The translations under genes and the position numbers were made by a program. Positions 8,055 through 18,051 of a stretch of 47,539 bases of DNA are shown piece after piece; within the stretch, counting starts at the first letter, position 1; each line of letters begins with the position of its first letter. Under the pieces are notes generated by a model. It searched no databases, was not told the origin of the DNA, and saw only the letters and a program-made list of their open reading frames with translations. This DNA is from Nostoc sp. 106C (GTDB taxonomy: Bacteria; Cyanobacteriota; Cyanobacteriia; Cyanobacteriales; Nostocaceae). The stretch lies in the NCBI RefSeq assembly GCF_002154725.1, contig NZ_MTAW01000155.1, positions 1 through 47,539 on the forward strand. Reading direction: 5' to 3'.

Positions 8055-9074
8055 ATGAATGCACATCGAGGATCTGCTGTGCTCAGTTCTGCAACTTTGT
8101 CCAAATTGCAGCCATCTGCAACAGGACTGAATGAAAATAATCGTCTGCGGCTGTTTTCTGGCTCTGCCAATGTACAACTGTCTCAAGAAGTCGCTCGTTA
8201 CCTGGGCATGGACTTAGGTCCTATGATCCGTAAAAGGTTTGCGGACGGCGAACTATATATTCAAATCCAGGAATCAATTCGGGGTTGTGATGTCTATCTC
8301 ATCCAACCAAGTTGTCAACCGGTGAACGACCATTTAATGGAATTGCTGATTATGATTGACGCCTGTCGGCGGGCTTCTGCACGCCAGGTGACAGCGGTAA
8401 TTCCTTACTATGGTTATGCCCGCGCTGACCGGAAAACGGCAGGACGAGAATCAATCACTGCTAAATTGGTTGCTAACCTGATCACTCAAGCAGGTGCCAA
8501 CCGTGTTCTGGCAATGGATTTACACTCAGCCCAGATTCAGGGGTATTTCGACATACCTTTTGACCATGTTTATGGGTCACCAGTTTTACTAGATTATCTG
8601 ACGAGTAAGCAACTGTCAGATCTAGTAGTTGTTTCTCCTGATGTTGGTGGTGTAGCCCGGGCAAGAGCATTTGCAAAAAAACTGAACGATGCTCCCCTAG
8701 CGATTATTGATAAACGTCGCCAAGCTCACAATGTCGCCGAAGTCTTAAATGTAATTGGTGATGTCAGGGGGAAAACGGCAGTACTAGTGGACGATATGAT
8801 CGACACTGGGGGCACAATTGCCGCTGGAGCAAGGTTACTGCGTGAAGAAGGGGCACGTCAGGTATATGCCTGTGCAACTCATGCTGTGTTCTCTCCGCCA
8901 GCCGTTGATCGGTTGTCTAGTGGCTTGTTTGAGGAAGTGATTGTCACAAATACCATTCCCATACCGGAAAGCAATCGTTTTCCGCAACTGGTAGTGCTTT
9001 CAGTGGCTAACCTACTCGGAGAAACCATCTGGCGGATTCACGAAGATAGTTCAGTAAGTAGTATGTTCCGCTAG
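8055..9074 (+). CDS. prs: Ribose-phosphate pyrophosphokinase
   Basis: A 339-residue PRPP synthase, which makes phosphoribosyl pyrophosphate from ribose-5-phosphate and ATP for nucleotide, His, Trp and NAD synthesis. Visible motifs: RKRFADGE near the N-terminus, the catalytic flexible-loop region YYGYARADRKTAGRE, DLHSAQIQGYFDIPFDHVYG, and the ribose-phosphate-binding loop VLVDDMIDTGGTIAAG. The length is slightly above the bacterial norm owing to about 20 extra N-terminal residues. ATG 8055 is the first available start. It is a single gene with a long upstream region. I am confident of the identity. Confidence 0.96.
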   Translation: MNAHRGSAVLSSATLSKLQPSATGLNENNRLRLFSGSANVQLSQEVARYLGMDLGPMIRKRFADGELYIQIQESIRGCDVYLIQPSCQPVNDHLMELLIMIDACRRASARQVTAVIPYYGYARADRKTAGRESITAKLVANLITQAGANRVLAMDLHSAQIQGYFDIPFDHVYGSPVLLDYLTSKQLSDLVVVSPDVGGVARARAFAKKLNDAPLAIIDKRRQAHNVAEVLNVIGDVRGKTAVLVDDMIDTGGTIAAGARLLREEGARQVYACATHAVFSPPAVDRLSSGLFEEVIVTNTIPIPESNRFPQLVVLSVANLLGETIWRIHEDSSVSSMFR

Positions 9075-9157
9075 CAAAAAAAGGACTGTTATCGCTGTTA
9101 CAGTTCTACGTAAAAAAGTATGAAGTATGAAGTATGAAATTTTCCCAGCTTCATCCT

Positions 9158-9736
9158 TCAGCTTTCATTTTTGTCGAATACCAACCCTTCTAACTCTAAC
9201 ACCACCCGTTCCAATTCTTCCGCAATTGCAGGTGACCCGATACTCTTAAAGGTATCGACAACTGTCCGATAGTACCAAAGAGTACCTTCTTTACCTCCCT
9301 GGAAGCATTGCCAAAGTGAATCGTTTAACACGCGGTAATCTTTGAGAATTGACCGGGCGTTATGAAGTTTATCCGCAGCTGACACCAACAGCACTGATGA
9401 AGATGCCGTGGGAAGATGAGCAATATATGCTTCTTTGCGCTGTCGCCAAGGCGGTTTGGGTGTAGTGTCGGCATCAGTACAACCATCGACAATTGCTGTA
9501 ACATTGTCTCCAAAACGGCGACGAATTTCTTCTCTAGTTGCTGCACCGCCTTGGTCTTCAATCGCATCGTGTAAAAGGGCGGCTATAGCTTCATCTTCAT
9601 CTGCGCCGTATTCTAAAGCAATACTGGCAACACCTAATAAATGAGCAATGTAGGGGATGCCAGAACCTTTACGTACTTGCTTAGCGTGGAGTTCGGTAGC
9701 GTAAATAAGGGCTGCGGTAAAGCGTTGGGAAAGCAT
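9158..9736 (-). CDS. HD-domain phosphohydrolase, SpoT/Mesh1-like (possible small alarmone hydrolase)
   Basis: A 192-residue stand-alone HD protein. The order of motifs matches the hydrolase domain of RelA/SpoT and the small alarmone hydrolases: HAKQVRKGSGIPYIAHLLGV, the metal-binding ALLHDAIED, FGDNVTAIVDGCTDADT, RQRKEAYIAHL, then SAADKLHNARSIL. Relatives remove the 3'-pyrophosphate of (p)ppGpp using manganese; Mesh1 enzymes are about this length and also lack a synthetase domain. Whether this one acts on ppGpp or on another nucleotide (Mesh1 also takes NADPH) cannot be read from sequence. It is convergent with prs, about 80 bp away. Confidence 0.85.
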   Translation of the reverse strand: MLSQRFTAALIYATELHAKQVRKGSGIPYIAHLLGVASIALEYGADEDEAIAALLHDAIEDQGGAATREEIRRRFGDNVTAIVDGCTDADTTPKPPWRQRKEAYIAHLPTASSSVLLVSAADKLHNARSILKDYRVLNDSLWQCFQGGKEGTLWYYRTVVDTFKSIGSPAIAEELERVVLELEGLVFDKNES

Positions 9737-10177
9737 TGTATTTAAATAATCATCTTAATGATTGCACTTTAGCGAAAAATTTAGGCGATCGCATCAAGCA
9801 AACCGTCAAGTTGCTAAAGATGCCGTGTAGGATATTCAGCTTAGAATTAAAGTGTCTATCAAGATTACTCAATATCCAGCGACAGCAACTTTGAGTGGTG
9901 AAGAGGTTGTACCTGGGTTTACGTTGCTTTTAAAAAAGTTATTGTAATAACGAACTGTAGAGAACGTAGAGGAAGAGAGGCGCGATCGCACAGTTACTAT
10001 AAATATTTATTCAACTGCCATTATTTTATTTTAGATGTAGACAGTGCCGTGATTGGTCACAAGCAACGTACTTTGCGTTGATGTAATGTCAATGAAGATA
10101 CGAACTACAAAGCCACAGAGAAAATGCAGATAAAGATAGTCAGGCAGTATTGAAAAAATACCAATATTAAGATATAT
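9737..10177. other. Intergenic region
   Basis: About 440 bp between two minus-strand genes. It contains HIP1 octamers and, at about 9853-9948, a short GTG-initiated frame of about 31 codons that has no ribosome binding site and no recognisable family. I call no gene here. The promoter of the HD gene should lie near 9740-9850. Confidence 0.4.
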
Positions 10178-11320
10178 CTAATTTACTTTTTTTAATAACC
10201 ATGAATATGAGCCTTTCCTATCTTTTCCATGCCCAGATATTTCATGGAAATTAAATGATAACTTGCCGTGATTTTCACCTAGCCTCCAATATCCTGATAA
10301 TATTTTAGTGTCTTGTATTGTGACTGCATTTGTTTTAGAGTTCAATTTGCCACTGATAGCAATCTTAGCTGTTCCGTTCCACCAGTGTTCATGAATTAAA
10401 GTTCCATCAAAAGAATCCCCAGACTGGCGTGTTATAGAGAGCGTAGCTTTACCACTTCCAAAATCGCCACACCATGTTCCAAGCATTTCTGGGAAACTTT
10501 CAAAAGCATCATTTAGCATGGCTAATGCTAACCATTCTTGTATTGACTGAGGGCGATTCTCTGGCTTTACCTCCATTCCCTTGAGAATTGCCTGATTAAC
10601 TCTCTCACTGATACTAGGATTTATGCTTTTTGGTTCTTCTAACAGCGTACCAATTGCTCTGATTGGAGCCATTGTTGGTATTTCTCCAGTTAACAAAGAA
10701 TACAGTGTTGCAGCCAAAGCATAAACATCTGTAAAAGCACCTCGTTTTGCGCGCTTGTCATATTGCTCAATTGGCGAAAACGCATCAGTTACCATTTGTG
10801 TATGAGTCTGAGTTAAATTCTGAGAAAATTCCTGCGCAATCCCAAAATCAATTAATACCGCTTCTGATTTACCACCACGCAACATAATATTTTGCGGTTT
10901 CACGTCCCGATGCAGCAAACCATTATTGTGAACTACAGTTAGCGCCTCACCAATCTGTTGAATGTATCGTAATGCTTCCGCCTCTGGCAAAATACCTTGA
11001 TGCTCAACTCGATGGGCTAAATTTTCCCCATCTATGTATTCCATAACAATGCACCATAGGGTATTTTCATGGATTACCTCATCAATTTGCACAATATGGG
11101 GATGATTGCATTTAGCTAGTTTTATCGCCTCATTAACAAAGTCTTGCTGAAACTTGTCAAAGTCGGGGCGGCGTTGAACTTTATCATTCAGGGTTTTGAT
11201 AACTACGAAGCGCCCATTGTTACCTCTAGCGCGGTAAGTTATACCAAAGCCACCTTCACCCAATTCTTTTTCAATTGTGTATTTACCGCCCTGCAACTGC
11301 TGTCCTGATGCCCAAACCAT
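10178..11320 (-). CDS. Serine/threonine protein kinase with C-terminal beta-rich domain
   Basis: A 380-residue soluble Hanks-type kinase. Residues 12-270 contain the glycine loop LGEGGFGITYRA, Lys in FVVIKTL, catalytic loop LLHRDVKPQNIML, DFG in VLIDFGIAQEF and the APE-region SPIEQYDKRAK. No transmembrane segment follows. The last 105 residues (from about 275) look like a compact beta-sheet domain rich in Gly, Trp and aromatic residues (LGTWCGDF, GTLIHEHWWNGTAKI, GYWRLGENHGKLSFNFHE), family not recognised. Substrates are unknown. The start ATG 11320 immediately precedes the kinase fold. Cyanobacteria of this order carry dozens of such kinases. Confidence 0.92.
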   Translation of the reverse strand: MVWASGQQLQGGKYTIEKELGEGGFGITYRARGNNGRFVVIKTLNDKVQRRPDFDKFQQDFVNEAIKLAKCNHPHIVQIDEVIHENTLWCIVMEYIDGENLAHRVEHQGILPEAEALRYIQQIGEALTVVHNNGLLHRDVKPQNIMLRGGKSEAVLIDFGIAQEFSQNLTQTHTQMVTDAFSPIEQYDKRAKRGAFTDVYALAATLYSLLTGEIPTMAPIRAIGTLLEEPKSINPSISERVNQAILKGMEVKPENRPQSIQEWLALAMLNDAFESFPEMLGTWCGDFGSGKATLSITRQSGDSFDGTLIHEHWWNGTAKIAISGKLNSKTNAVTIQDTKILSGYWRLGENHGKLSFNFHEISGHGKDRKGSYSWLLKKVN

Positions 11321-11683
11321 AATTAAAAATATCGAACTTATGCTGTCAATTTTGGCACATCGGTAAATAATTGTCTGTTAGCCTAACTTTTCCATACTCA
11401 GAAGTTAGAGGGTAATTACTACTGTCATAAAAATTTACTTACTTTTAAATCACGAGAATTATTACTGAGTAAATATTCAAAAGCTAAATACACAATCCAG
11501 CCTGCCTAATTTTATGGCTGGGAAAAAGATGTAAAATGCCCCGGAATTGTGACGATTACGCTAGAATTGTTAAAGCTTCTTTACAGAGTTTGTACTTTAT
11601 CCTCAATTCTGTTAAAACAGCCTGGCATCCTAGCATTAAGATGTACATCTAAAAACCCTTTCTAGAGTTCACCAAAAGTTTCT
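11321..11683. other. Divergent promoter region (kinase / typA)
   Basis: About 360 bp between the minus-strand kinase and plus-strand typA. It is AT-rich and holds both promoters. No gene, repeat or specific operator was recognised. Confidence 0.4.
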
Positions 11684-13474
11684 ATGACGCTCCCAATTCG
11701 TAACGTCGCCATTATTGCCCACGTTGACCACGGCAAGACCACCCTGGTTGATGCACTCCTCAAACAATCCGGCATTTTCCGAGAAGGTGAAGACGTTCCG
11801 GATTGCGTCATGGACTCCAACGCCCTGGAACGTGAACGAGGCATTACAATTCTATCTAAGAACACAGCGGTTAGATATAAAGACACCCTAATCAATATTG
11901 TCGATACTCCAGGACACGCTGACTTTGGCGGTGAAGTTGAACGAGTACTTGGCATGGTAGACGGATGTCTCCTGATTGTTGATGCCAACGAAGGTCCCAT
12001 GCCCCAAACACGCTTTGTACTGAAAAAAGCTTTGGAAAAAGGTCTGCGCCCCATCGTTGTTGTCAACAAAATTGACCGTGGCCAAGCTGACCCCCACGTT
12101 GCTGTTGATAAAGTGTTGGATCTGTTCTTGGAATTAGGCGCAGATGAAGACCAGTGTGATTTTACCTATCTGTTTGCCTCTGGTATGGGAGGTTATGCCA
12201 AGGAAAGCATGGAAGCAGAAGCGGTAGATATGCAACCTCTGTTTAATGCGATTCTGCAACACGTTCCACCACCAGTAGGCGATATCAACAAGCCTCTGCA
12301 ATTGCAAGTCACAACCCTAGATTATTCTGAATACCTGGGACGGATTGTCATTGGCAGAATTCACAACGGCACTATCCGTGCTGGACAGCAAGCGGCTCTA
12401 ATTACAGAAAGTGGCACAGTTGTCAAATCCAAAATCACTAAGTTGATGGGCTTTGAAGGCTTGAAACGGGTAGAAATGGAAGAAGCAACCGCAGGTTATA
12501 TCGTGGCGGTGGCTGGTTTCGCTGATGCTTACATTGGGGAAACAATTACTGATCCAAATGAACCGCAAGCTTTGCCACTAATTAAAGTGGATGAACCAAC
12601 CTTACAAATGACCTTCTGGGTGAATGATTCGCCCTTTGCAGGTCAAGAAGGTAAGTTGGTGACGTCAAGACAAGTGCGCGATCGCTTATTGCGCGAACTC
12701 GAAACCAACGTTGCTTTGCGGGTTGAAGAAACCGATTCTCCCGATAAATTCCTAGTTTCCGGTCGTGGAGAACTCCACTTGGGTATCTTAATTGAAACCA
12801 TGCGTCGAGAAGGTTTCGAGTTTCAGGTATCTCAGCCACAGGTAATTTACCGCGAAGTCAACGGTCAACCTTGTGAACCTTACGAACTTTTAGTGTTAGA
12901 CATTCCTGCTGATGCTGTAGGTAGCTGTATTGAACGCCTGGGACAACGCAAAGGCGAAATGCAAGATATGCAACCAGGTAGTGGTGATCGCACTCAGTTA
13001 GAGTTTGTCATTCCTGCCCGTGGTTTGATTGGTTTCCGTGGTGAATTCATGCGGATGACTCGTGGTGAAGGCATCATGAACCACAGCTTCTTGGACTACC
13101 GTCAACTCAGTGGCGACATTGAAGCCCGTAACAAAGGCGTTTTAATCTCCTTTGAAGAAGGCGTTTCTACCTTCTACGCCATGAAAAACGCTGAAGATAG
13201 AGGAGCATTCTTTATTACTCCTGGTACAAAGGTTTACAGAGGTATGATTGTGGGAGAACACAATCGTCCGCAAGACTTAGAATTAAATATCTGTAAGACC
13301 AAGCAGTTAACCAACCACCGGGCTGCTGGTGGCGATGAACTAGTGCAACTGCAAGCACCGATAGACATGAGTCTAGAACGTGCTTTGGAATACATTGGCC
13401 CCGATGAATTGGTGGAAGTTACACCTAAATCGATTCGTCTGCGGAAGATGTCGAAGAAGCTAGCGAAACGCTAA
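11684..13474 (+). CDS. typA: Ribosome-associated translational GTPase TypA/BipA
   Basis: A 596-residue translation-factor GTPase of the EF-G superfamily that binds the ribosome and supports 50S assembly and stress adaptation. G1 is [16 protein letters not shown]2 is [12 protein letters not shown]3 is [12 protein letters not shown] and G4 is VVNKIDR, all in the first 140 residues. A domain-II beta-barrel follows, then the EF-G-like domains III and V, and the typical C-terminal region from [18 protein letters not shown] to the end. Length is normal for TypA. The gene is followed at once by a strong intrinsic terminator at 13498-13522, so it is probably monocistronic. Confidence 0.97.
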   Translation: MTLPIRNVAIIAHVDHGKTTLVDALLKQSGIFREGEDVPDCVMDSNALERERGITILSKNTAVRYKDTLINIVDTPGHADFGGEVERVLGMVDGCLLIVDANEGPMPQTRFVLKKALEKGLRPIVVVNKIDRGQADPHVAVDKVLDLFLELGADEDQCDFTYLFASGMGGYAKESMEAEAVDMQPLFNAILQHVPPPVGDINKPLQLQVTTLDYSEYLGRIVIGRIHNGTIRAGQQAALITESGTVVKSKITKLMGFEGLKRVEMEEATAGYIVAVAGFADAYIGETITDPNEPQALPLIKVDEPTLQMTFWVNDSPFAGQEGKLVTSRQVRDRLLRELETNVALRVEETDSPDKFLVSGRGELHLGILIETMRREGFEFQVSQPQVIYREVNGQPCEPYELLVLDIPADAVGSCIERLGQRKGEMQDMQPGSGDRTQLEFVIPARGLIGFRGEFMRMTRGEGIMNHSFLDYRQLSGDIEARNKGVLISFEEGVSTFYAMKNAEDRGAFFITPGTKVYRGMIVGEHNRPQDLELNICKTKQLTNHRAAGGDELVQLQAPIDMSLERALEYIGPDELVEVTPKSIRLRKMSKKLAKR

Positions 13475-13497
13475 GTAAAGTAACTTAATTGATTTAG

Positions 13498-13522
13498 AAA
13501 GCCCGCCGATGCGGGCTTTTTT
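13498..13522 (+). terminator. Rho-independent terminator of typA
   Basis: A GCCCGC / GCGGGC stem with CGAT loop (13501-13516), flanked by AAA on the left and a six-T run on the right. It begins 23 bases after the typA stop codon. Confidence 0.92.
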
Positions 13523-13702
13523 ATTTGCTAGGTGTGTAACAATATTACCTTTATCTCTTCACTAACCTACTAAATCAGACTCACCCATAAAATCTAACAA
13601 TTCTAAATCTAAATTCTCTAACTCATCCACATTAAACAGTTTATGAAATCATAGAACTTATGAGTTGGAGTCGAAGTCATTAAACTGCAAGGAGCGAAAA
13701 AG

Positions 13703-14347
13703 ATGTTATTGGAGTTAAAGCGCATCCATCTACCACCAGGACAAAGAGTATTATTGCAAGATGTCACTTGGCAAGAATTAGAGACAATTATTGAAGAGTT
13801 GGGCGAGCATCGTGCAGCGCGAATTGCTTATGATAGGGGAATATTAGAAATTATTGCTCCATTGCCAGAACTTGAAGATGATAAAGAAATTATCAGTGAT
13901 TTAGTCAAAGCACTGTTGGAAGAAGTAGATATTGAATTTAGATGTCTTGGCTCTACCACATTCAAAAATGAATTTATGGCTCAGGGTATAGAACCCGATC
14001 AATGTTTTTACATCAAAAATGAAGCTACAATTCGTGGCAAAAAGCGAATAGATTTAACAGTTGATCCACCACCCGATCTAGCCTTAGAAGTTGATATTAC
14101 TTCCCGTACTCATCCTGATATTTATCAAGCTTTAAAAGTGCCAGAACTATGGCGTTTTGAAAAAGGCATATTGAAAATAAATATTTTACAGGATGGGAAT
14201 TATGTAGAGTCTCAGTCAAGTTTAAATTTTCCGCATTTACTTTTGATTGAAATTATTCCCCAATATCTTGAAAAAAGTAAAACAGCAGGTAGAAATGCAA
14301 CGCTTAAAACTTTTCGGAGTTGGGTAAAACAGCAGTTATCCAAGTAA
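13703..14347 (+). CDS. Uma2-family (DUF820) PD-(D/E)XK nuclease-like protein
   Basis: A 214-residue protein of the Uma2 family, which has a PD-(D/E)XK nuclease-like fold and is greatly expanded in cyanobacteria; its biological role is unsettled. Visible family features are GILEIIAPLPELE, EPDQCFYI, the acidic core PPDLALEVDITSRT and VPELWRFEKG. A ribosome binding site, AAGGAGCG, lies just upstream of the ATG. It follows typA with a terminator between them. It is one of four Uma2 genes in this window, only two of which are intact. Confidence 0.9.
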   Translation: MLLELKRIHLPPGQRVLLQDVTWQELETIIEELGEHRAARIAYDRGILEIIAPLPELEDDKEIISDLVKALLEEVDIEFRCLGSTTFKNEFMAQGIEPDQCFYIKNEATIRGKKRIDLTVDPPPDLALEVDITSRTHPDIYQALKVPELWRFEKGILKINILQDGNYVESQSSLNFPHLLLIEIIPQYLEKSKTAGRNATLKTFRSWVKQQLSK

Positions 14348-14488
14348 GTAAAAAAGATAATTTAATCCGGCGATCGCTCTAAAGTAGTTAAGGCTTCAGC
14401 CTATACTAAAAAGAGAAGAATAGAACAATCTTGATCTCAAAATGCTACTTATTCCAAAAGCTAACCCGCTTTTGCTTGTAACCGAATT

Positions 14489-15080
14489 ATGAAAAATATT
14501 GGGTTAACACAGGGAAAAATTACAGTTAGAGAAAGCACGACTCTAGAGGAGTTCTTAAAACTTCCATACATTGAGGAGTCACCAGCTTGGGAATATATTA
14601 ATGGAGAGGCAATTCAGAAACCTATGGGAGGAGCTAAACACAGTTTATTACAAAAAAAAACGTTTAGTTTCAGTGATTGATGGGTTGGGAAGTAACTATG
14701 AAGCCTTTCCTAAATTGCGCTGTACCTGCGGTAATCGTTCAGTAGTTCCTGATGTGGTTGTGATCTCCAGCAATAAACTACCACTGGATGAACGCGGTGA
14801 AATTATCAGCAGTGGTATTGATTTTGCACCCGATTGGGTAATAGAAATTCTTTCCCCGGCTGAAAGTCAAACTAAAGTAACTGGCAATATTTTACACTGT
14901 TTGAAAAATGGCAGTCAGCTAGGATGGTTGATTGACCCAAGTGAACGCTCTATTTTAGTTTATCAGCCTAATTCTTTGCCAGATTTGTTAGCAGGAAAAG
15001 ATATATTACCAGTGTTAGAAGATTTGAATTTAGCACTCTCTGTTGATGAAGTTTTTGCTTGGTTACAGCGGAAAATCTGA
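14489..15080 (+). pseudogene. Uma2-family gene split by a frameshift at an A9 run
   Basis: The first 57 or so codons from ATG 14489 (TTLEEFLKLPYIEESPAW, YINGEAIQKPMGG) are a good Uma2 N-terminus. After the nine-A run at 14652-14660 this frame ends in a stop at 14678-14680. The rest of the protein continues in another frame (RLVSVIDGLGSNYEAFPKLR, then SVVPDVVVISSNKLP, WVIEILSPAESQTKVTGNIL and LGWLIDPSERSILVY) up to 15080. Eight As would restore one open frame of about 196 residues. It is a fresh frameshift pseudogene, a sequencing error in the homopolymer, or a gene rescued by slippage. Its N-terminal two thirds resemble the gene at 38422. Confidence 0.85.
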
Positions 15081-15221
15081 CATCATTCCCTAACTTTCCT
15101 AGATAGTTTTAAATAGGAAAAGAAGTTATTAGGGCTTTTCCAAAACTTTATCCCCTAAGACCACGAAATCCCCCGTCCCTGGAAGATGAGGGATAATTTT
15201 AAGAATAACGCAGCACCACCC

Positions 15222-16424
15222 TCAACGCGAACTATAGCTATAAGCTGTGTAAACATCACGTTGGGTGGTACGAGATGGGTCTAAACCTTCATTGCGGGAA
15301 CGACGGCGCAAATCACCGACATCTGGCGTAGTTTTGAAAGCATCCTCAATACTAATTTGACCAGTCAGTATCAATTCGCAAAGAGCATCATTCATGACTT
15401 TCATACCCTCTTTGGTGCTAGCTTCCATAAGTTCATAAGCTGCTGTTTCTTCACCTTTGAGTAGATAATCTTGCATAGTAGGTGTATTGAGCAAAATTTC
15501 CATCGCTGCTGTACGTCCACCATCTGTTGTGGTCAGCAAGTGTTGATTAATAATAGCGACTAGAGAATCAACAATTTGCACACGCATGATTGCTTGCTCA
15601 TCAGGACTATAAAGGTTGAGTAAGCGATTAATTGTGCTAATACTATCTTTGGAGTGGAGAGTTCCCAATACTAAGTGACCAGTTTGTGCAGCTTTAATGG
15701 CAGTATCAACAGTAATGCGATCGCGCATTTCCCCAATTAAAATTACATCTGGGTCTTCCCGCAACACCGACCGCAAAGCATCATAAAAATCATGGGTATG
15801 CAAACCTACTTCCCGTTGACTAATTAAGCAATTTTGGGAAGTATGAACATATTCAATTGGGTCTTCAATAGTGACGATATGTTTTTGTGCTGTCTCGTTA
15901 AGATAGCGAATCATTGCCGCTATTGTGGTAGACTTTCCCGATCCAGTCGGACCTGTAACTAAAATTAAACCTTGTTTTTTATTAGTAATATTTTTAAGGA
16001 TGGATGGTAGCCCTAAATTATCAATGCTTGGCACATGCAGTGTAATTAACCGCAGTACCATTGCACCCCCAGTTAAAGTATCAAAACAATTGACACGACA
16101 GCGCAAGAATCCTGGATAAACAATTGCTGTATCCAGTTCTTTAGTTTTTGCGAATCGCTGTTTTCCAGATGGAGTAAGAATCTCACTTAAGTATGCCTCA
16201 AAGATTTTTGGTGTGACTACTTCTCCCAACTCATAAATCTCCATCTGACCGCGAATCCGGAATCGAGGCAACTCTCCGACGCGAATATGAATATCACTGG
16301 CTTGCTGGATATAGGCATCGCTTACCATCTCTTGAATCGAGACCACCTTTTTCTGTGGTTGATAAGGGGGAGGCGGTGGTGGTGGAAGTTGGGGGAGAAA
16401 CTTAGATGTCAGCGTGTTGTCCAT
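15222..16424 (-). CDS. pilT: PilT-family twitching motility / type IV pilus retraction ATPase
   Basis: A 400-residue hexameric secretion ATPase of the PilT group, which drives retraction of type IV pili at the inner membrane. Residues about 15-25 form a poly-proline stretch unusual in classical PilT. The N-domain has ASDIHIRVGELPRFRIRG. Walker A is GPTGSGKSTT, the Asp box is TIEDPIEY, Walker B is DPDVILIGEMRD and the His box is GHLVLGTLHSKDS. ATG 16424 is chosen because AGGAAG lies 6 bases upstream; the longer frame at 16442 would need TTG. Cyanobacteria often carry two pilT copies, and the odd N-terminus suggests this may be the second type. It is divergent from the DUF58 gene. Confidence 0.9.
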   Translation of the reverse strand: MDNTLTSKFLPQLPPPPPPPYQPQKKVVSIQEMVSDAYIQQASDIHIRVGELPRFRIRGQMEIYELGEVVTPKIFEAYLSEILTPSGKQRFAKTKELDTAIVYPGFLRCRVNCFDTLTGGAMVLRLITLHVPSIDNLGLPSILKNITNKKQGLILVTGPTGSGKSTTIAAMIRYLNETAQKHIVTIEDPIEYVHTSQNCLISQREVGLHTHDFYDALRSVLREDPDVILIGEMRDRITVDTAIKAAQTGHLVLGTLHSKDSISTINRLLNLYSPDEQAIMRVQIVDSLVAIINQHLLTTTDGGRTAAMEILLNTPTMQDYLLKGEETAAYELMEASTKEGMKVMNDALCELILTGQISIEDAFKTTPDVGDLRRRSRNEGLDPSRTTQRDVYTAYSYSSR

Positions 16425-16492
16425 TAGTGCTTCCTGTAGCAAATATCAGGTTAAAAGCAACGGTTAAACTTAGCCTAGACACAAAAACTAGT

Positions 16493-16519
16493 CGGTTAGC
16501 CAAACTGGTAGATTAACCG
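16493..16519. repeat. Short inverted repeat in the pilT/DUF58 divergent region
   Basis: CGGTTA (16493-16498) and TAACCG (16514-16519) are separated by 15 bases. The spacing would suit a dimeric regulator, but a 6-base match in AT-rich DNA may be chance. Confidence 0.25.
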
Positions 16520-16670
16520 ATTCTACTTAAGTCAACCGTATACTTACTTAGATTTTCAATCTACAACATACTTAAGTAATATTTTTGCTTTTGAAATAGT
16601 CTTCACAAATTCTTTAGTGAAACCATGAATTTCTATGAATTTCAGGCATGGTTGGGCTAGAAAGGAAATT

Positions 16671-17828
16671 ATGAAAATCATCACACCCACCAATAACTGG
16701 TTACAAACCCGCGCTTGTGCCCCTGCATACAGCGGTTTGGTTCTAGCAGGAATAGCTATCTGTTTTTTTGGGGCTGCTATCAATACAATGGCTGGTTGGC
16801 TATATGCTATTAGCGGAGTCAGTTTTGCTCTATTGACTGTAGCAGCTATCTTACCGCCGCGATCGCTTGTTGGTTTAACTGTCAAACGCCGTCCCATCCA
16901 GCCTGTGACCGCCGGAGATGAACTAACTGTAGAAATAGAAATCCATAATCAGACACAGCAGGCTGTTAACTTGCTGCAAGTCGAAGATATATTGCCCTTC
17001 GTTTTGGGCAAACCAGTACAAAAGTCAATAGAAACAATTCCTCCCCAAGACCATCACCGTTGGGTATACTACCAACCAACCCAGCGCCGGGGTGTCTATC
17101 GCTGGCATACAGTCGAACTAGTTAGTGGTGCCCCTTTAGGCTTGTTCTGGTGTCGCCGTCAGCGTGAATGTGCTGCCACAGCGATTGTCTATCCTAGTGT
17201 ATTACCCATGACTTACTGCCCCCTAGTTGATGAAATGGGGCAAGAAGAAAGCTATACCAGTCATCTGCGTGGTCGACCCCAGCAAACAGAAACAACAGGG
17301 CTGGTGCGATCGCTACGTCCTTACCGTCTAGGAGACCCGATCCGTCTGGTTCACTGGCGTACCAGCGCCCGCTACGGGGAATTACGAGTACGGGAGTTAG
17401 AAATTGTCAGCAGTGGACAGGAGATAATAATTGCCCTGGACAGTGCAGCTAACTGGGACGCGGAAAACTTTGAACAAGCCGTCATCGCCGCCGCATCACT
17501 GTATTTTTATGCCCAGCGTCAAAATATGCAGGTACAACTGTGGACAGCATCTACAGGTTTAGTCAAAGGCGACCGGATAGTTCAAGAAGCTTTAGCAGCG
17601 ATAATAGCCCAAGAAGATACTAAAACGCCTATTCCTGAAGAATACCCTTTGATTTGGCTGACTCAAAACCCCCTCAGCATTTCTAACTTGGCTTTAGGCA
17701 GTCGCTGGGTTTTGTGGCAAAATAATTCTTCACCAGTAGAACCAGTAGTTGTGAATCGGGATTATCCTGGCATCATTGTAGAAAGTGAGCAAGCACTGCA
17801 ACCCCAACTGCAAAAATCATTGCGTTGA
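16671..17828 (+). CDS. DUF58-domain membrane protein
   Basis: A 385-residue protein. Two transmembrane helices occupy residues 15-65 (GLVLAGIAICFFGAAI and AISGVSFALLTVAAI). An Ig-like beta region follows (VTAGDELTVEIEIHN), then the DUF58 signature around residues 220-245: SLRPYRLGDPIRLVHWRTSA, continuing to RVRELE. DUF58 proteins are often encoded with MoxR AAA-ATPases and are thought to act in complex assembly at the membrane; no moxR is adjacent here. ATG 16671 is preferred over an upstream start at 16635 because AGAAAGGA lies just before it. Confidence 0.88.
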   Translation: MKIITPTNNWLQTRACAPAYSGLVLAGIAICFFGAAINTMAGWLYAISGVSFALLTVAAILPPRSLVGLTVKRRPIQPVTAGDELTVEIEIHNQTQQAVNLLQVEDILPFVLGKPVQKSIETIPPQDHHRWVYYQPTQRRGVYRWHTVELVSGAPLGLFWCRRQRECAATAIVYPSVLPMTYCPLVDEMGQEESYTSHLRGRPQQTETTGLVRSLRPYRLGDPIRLVHWRTSARYGELRVRELEIVSSGQEIIIALDSAANWDAENFEQAVIAAASLYFYAQRQNMQVQLWTASTGLVKGDRIVQEALAAIIAQEDTKTPIPEEYPLIWLTQNPLSISNLALGSRWVLWQNNSSPVEPVVVNRDYPGIIVESEQALQPQLQKSLR

Positions 17829-18051
17829 ATCGAGGCTACAAGTTTAATGTGAAGAAAATTACAATATATTTCGCAAGTTAAACTTTTCTGATGACCCAGA
17901 TTCTTTTTGATTCCATCAACATAGATATACAAGCCTCTGAGCAAATGTTAGCCAATTTTAAAAAATAAGGTTGGGGAAAAACACCCACTAATAGCCCTAT
18001 GAGGCTGATGTACAATGCAAAGAAATGTTTAAATTATGAGTGGCCGATCTA

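Noticed and set aside
9853-9948. 31-codon GTG frame between the HD gene and the kinase
   Set aside because: No ribosome binding site, no family and a very short length.
11662-12069. 135-codon frame antisense to typA
   Set aside because: It lies wholly against a strongly conserved gene and its Ser/Arg/Thr-rich composition is typical of a shadow frame.
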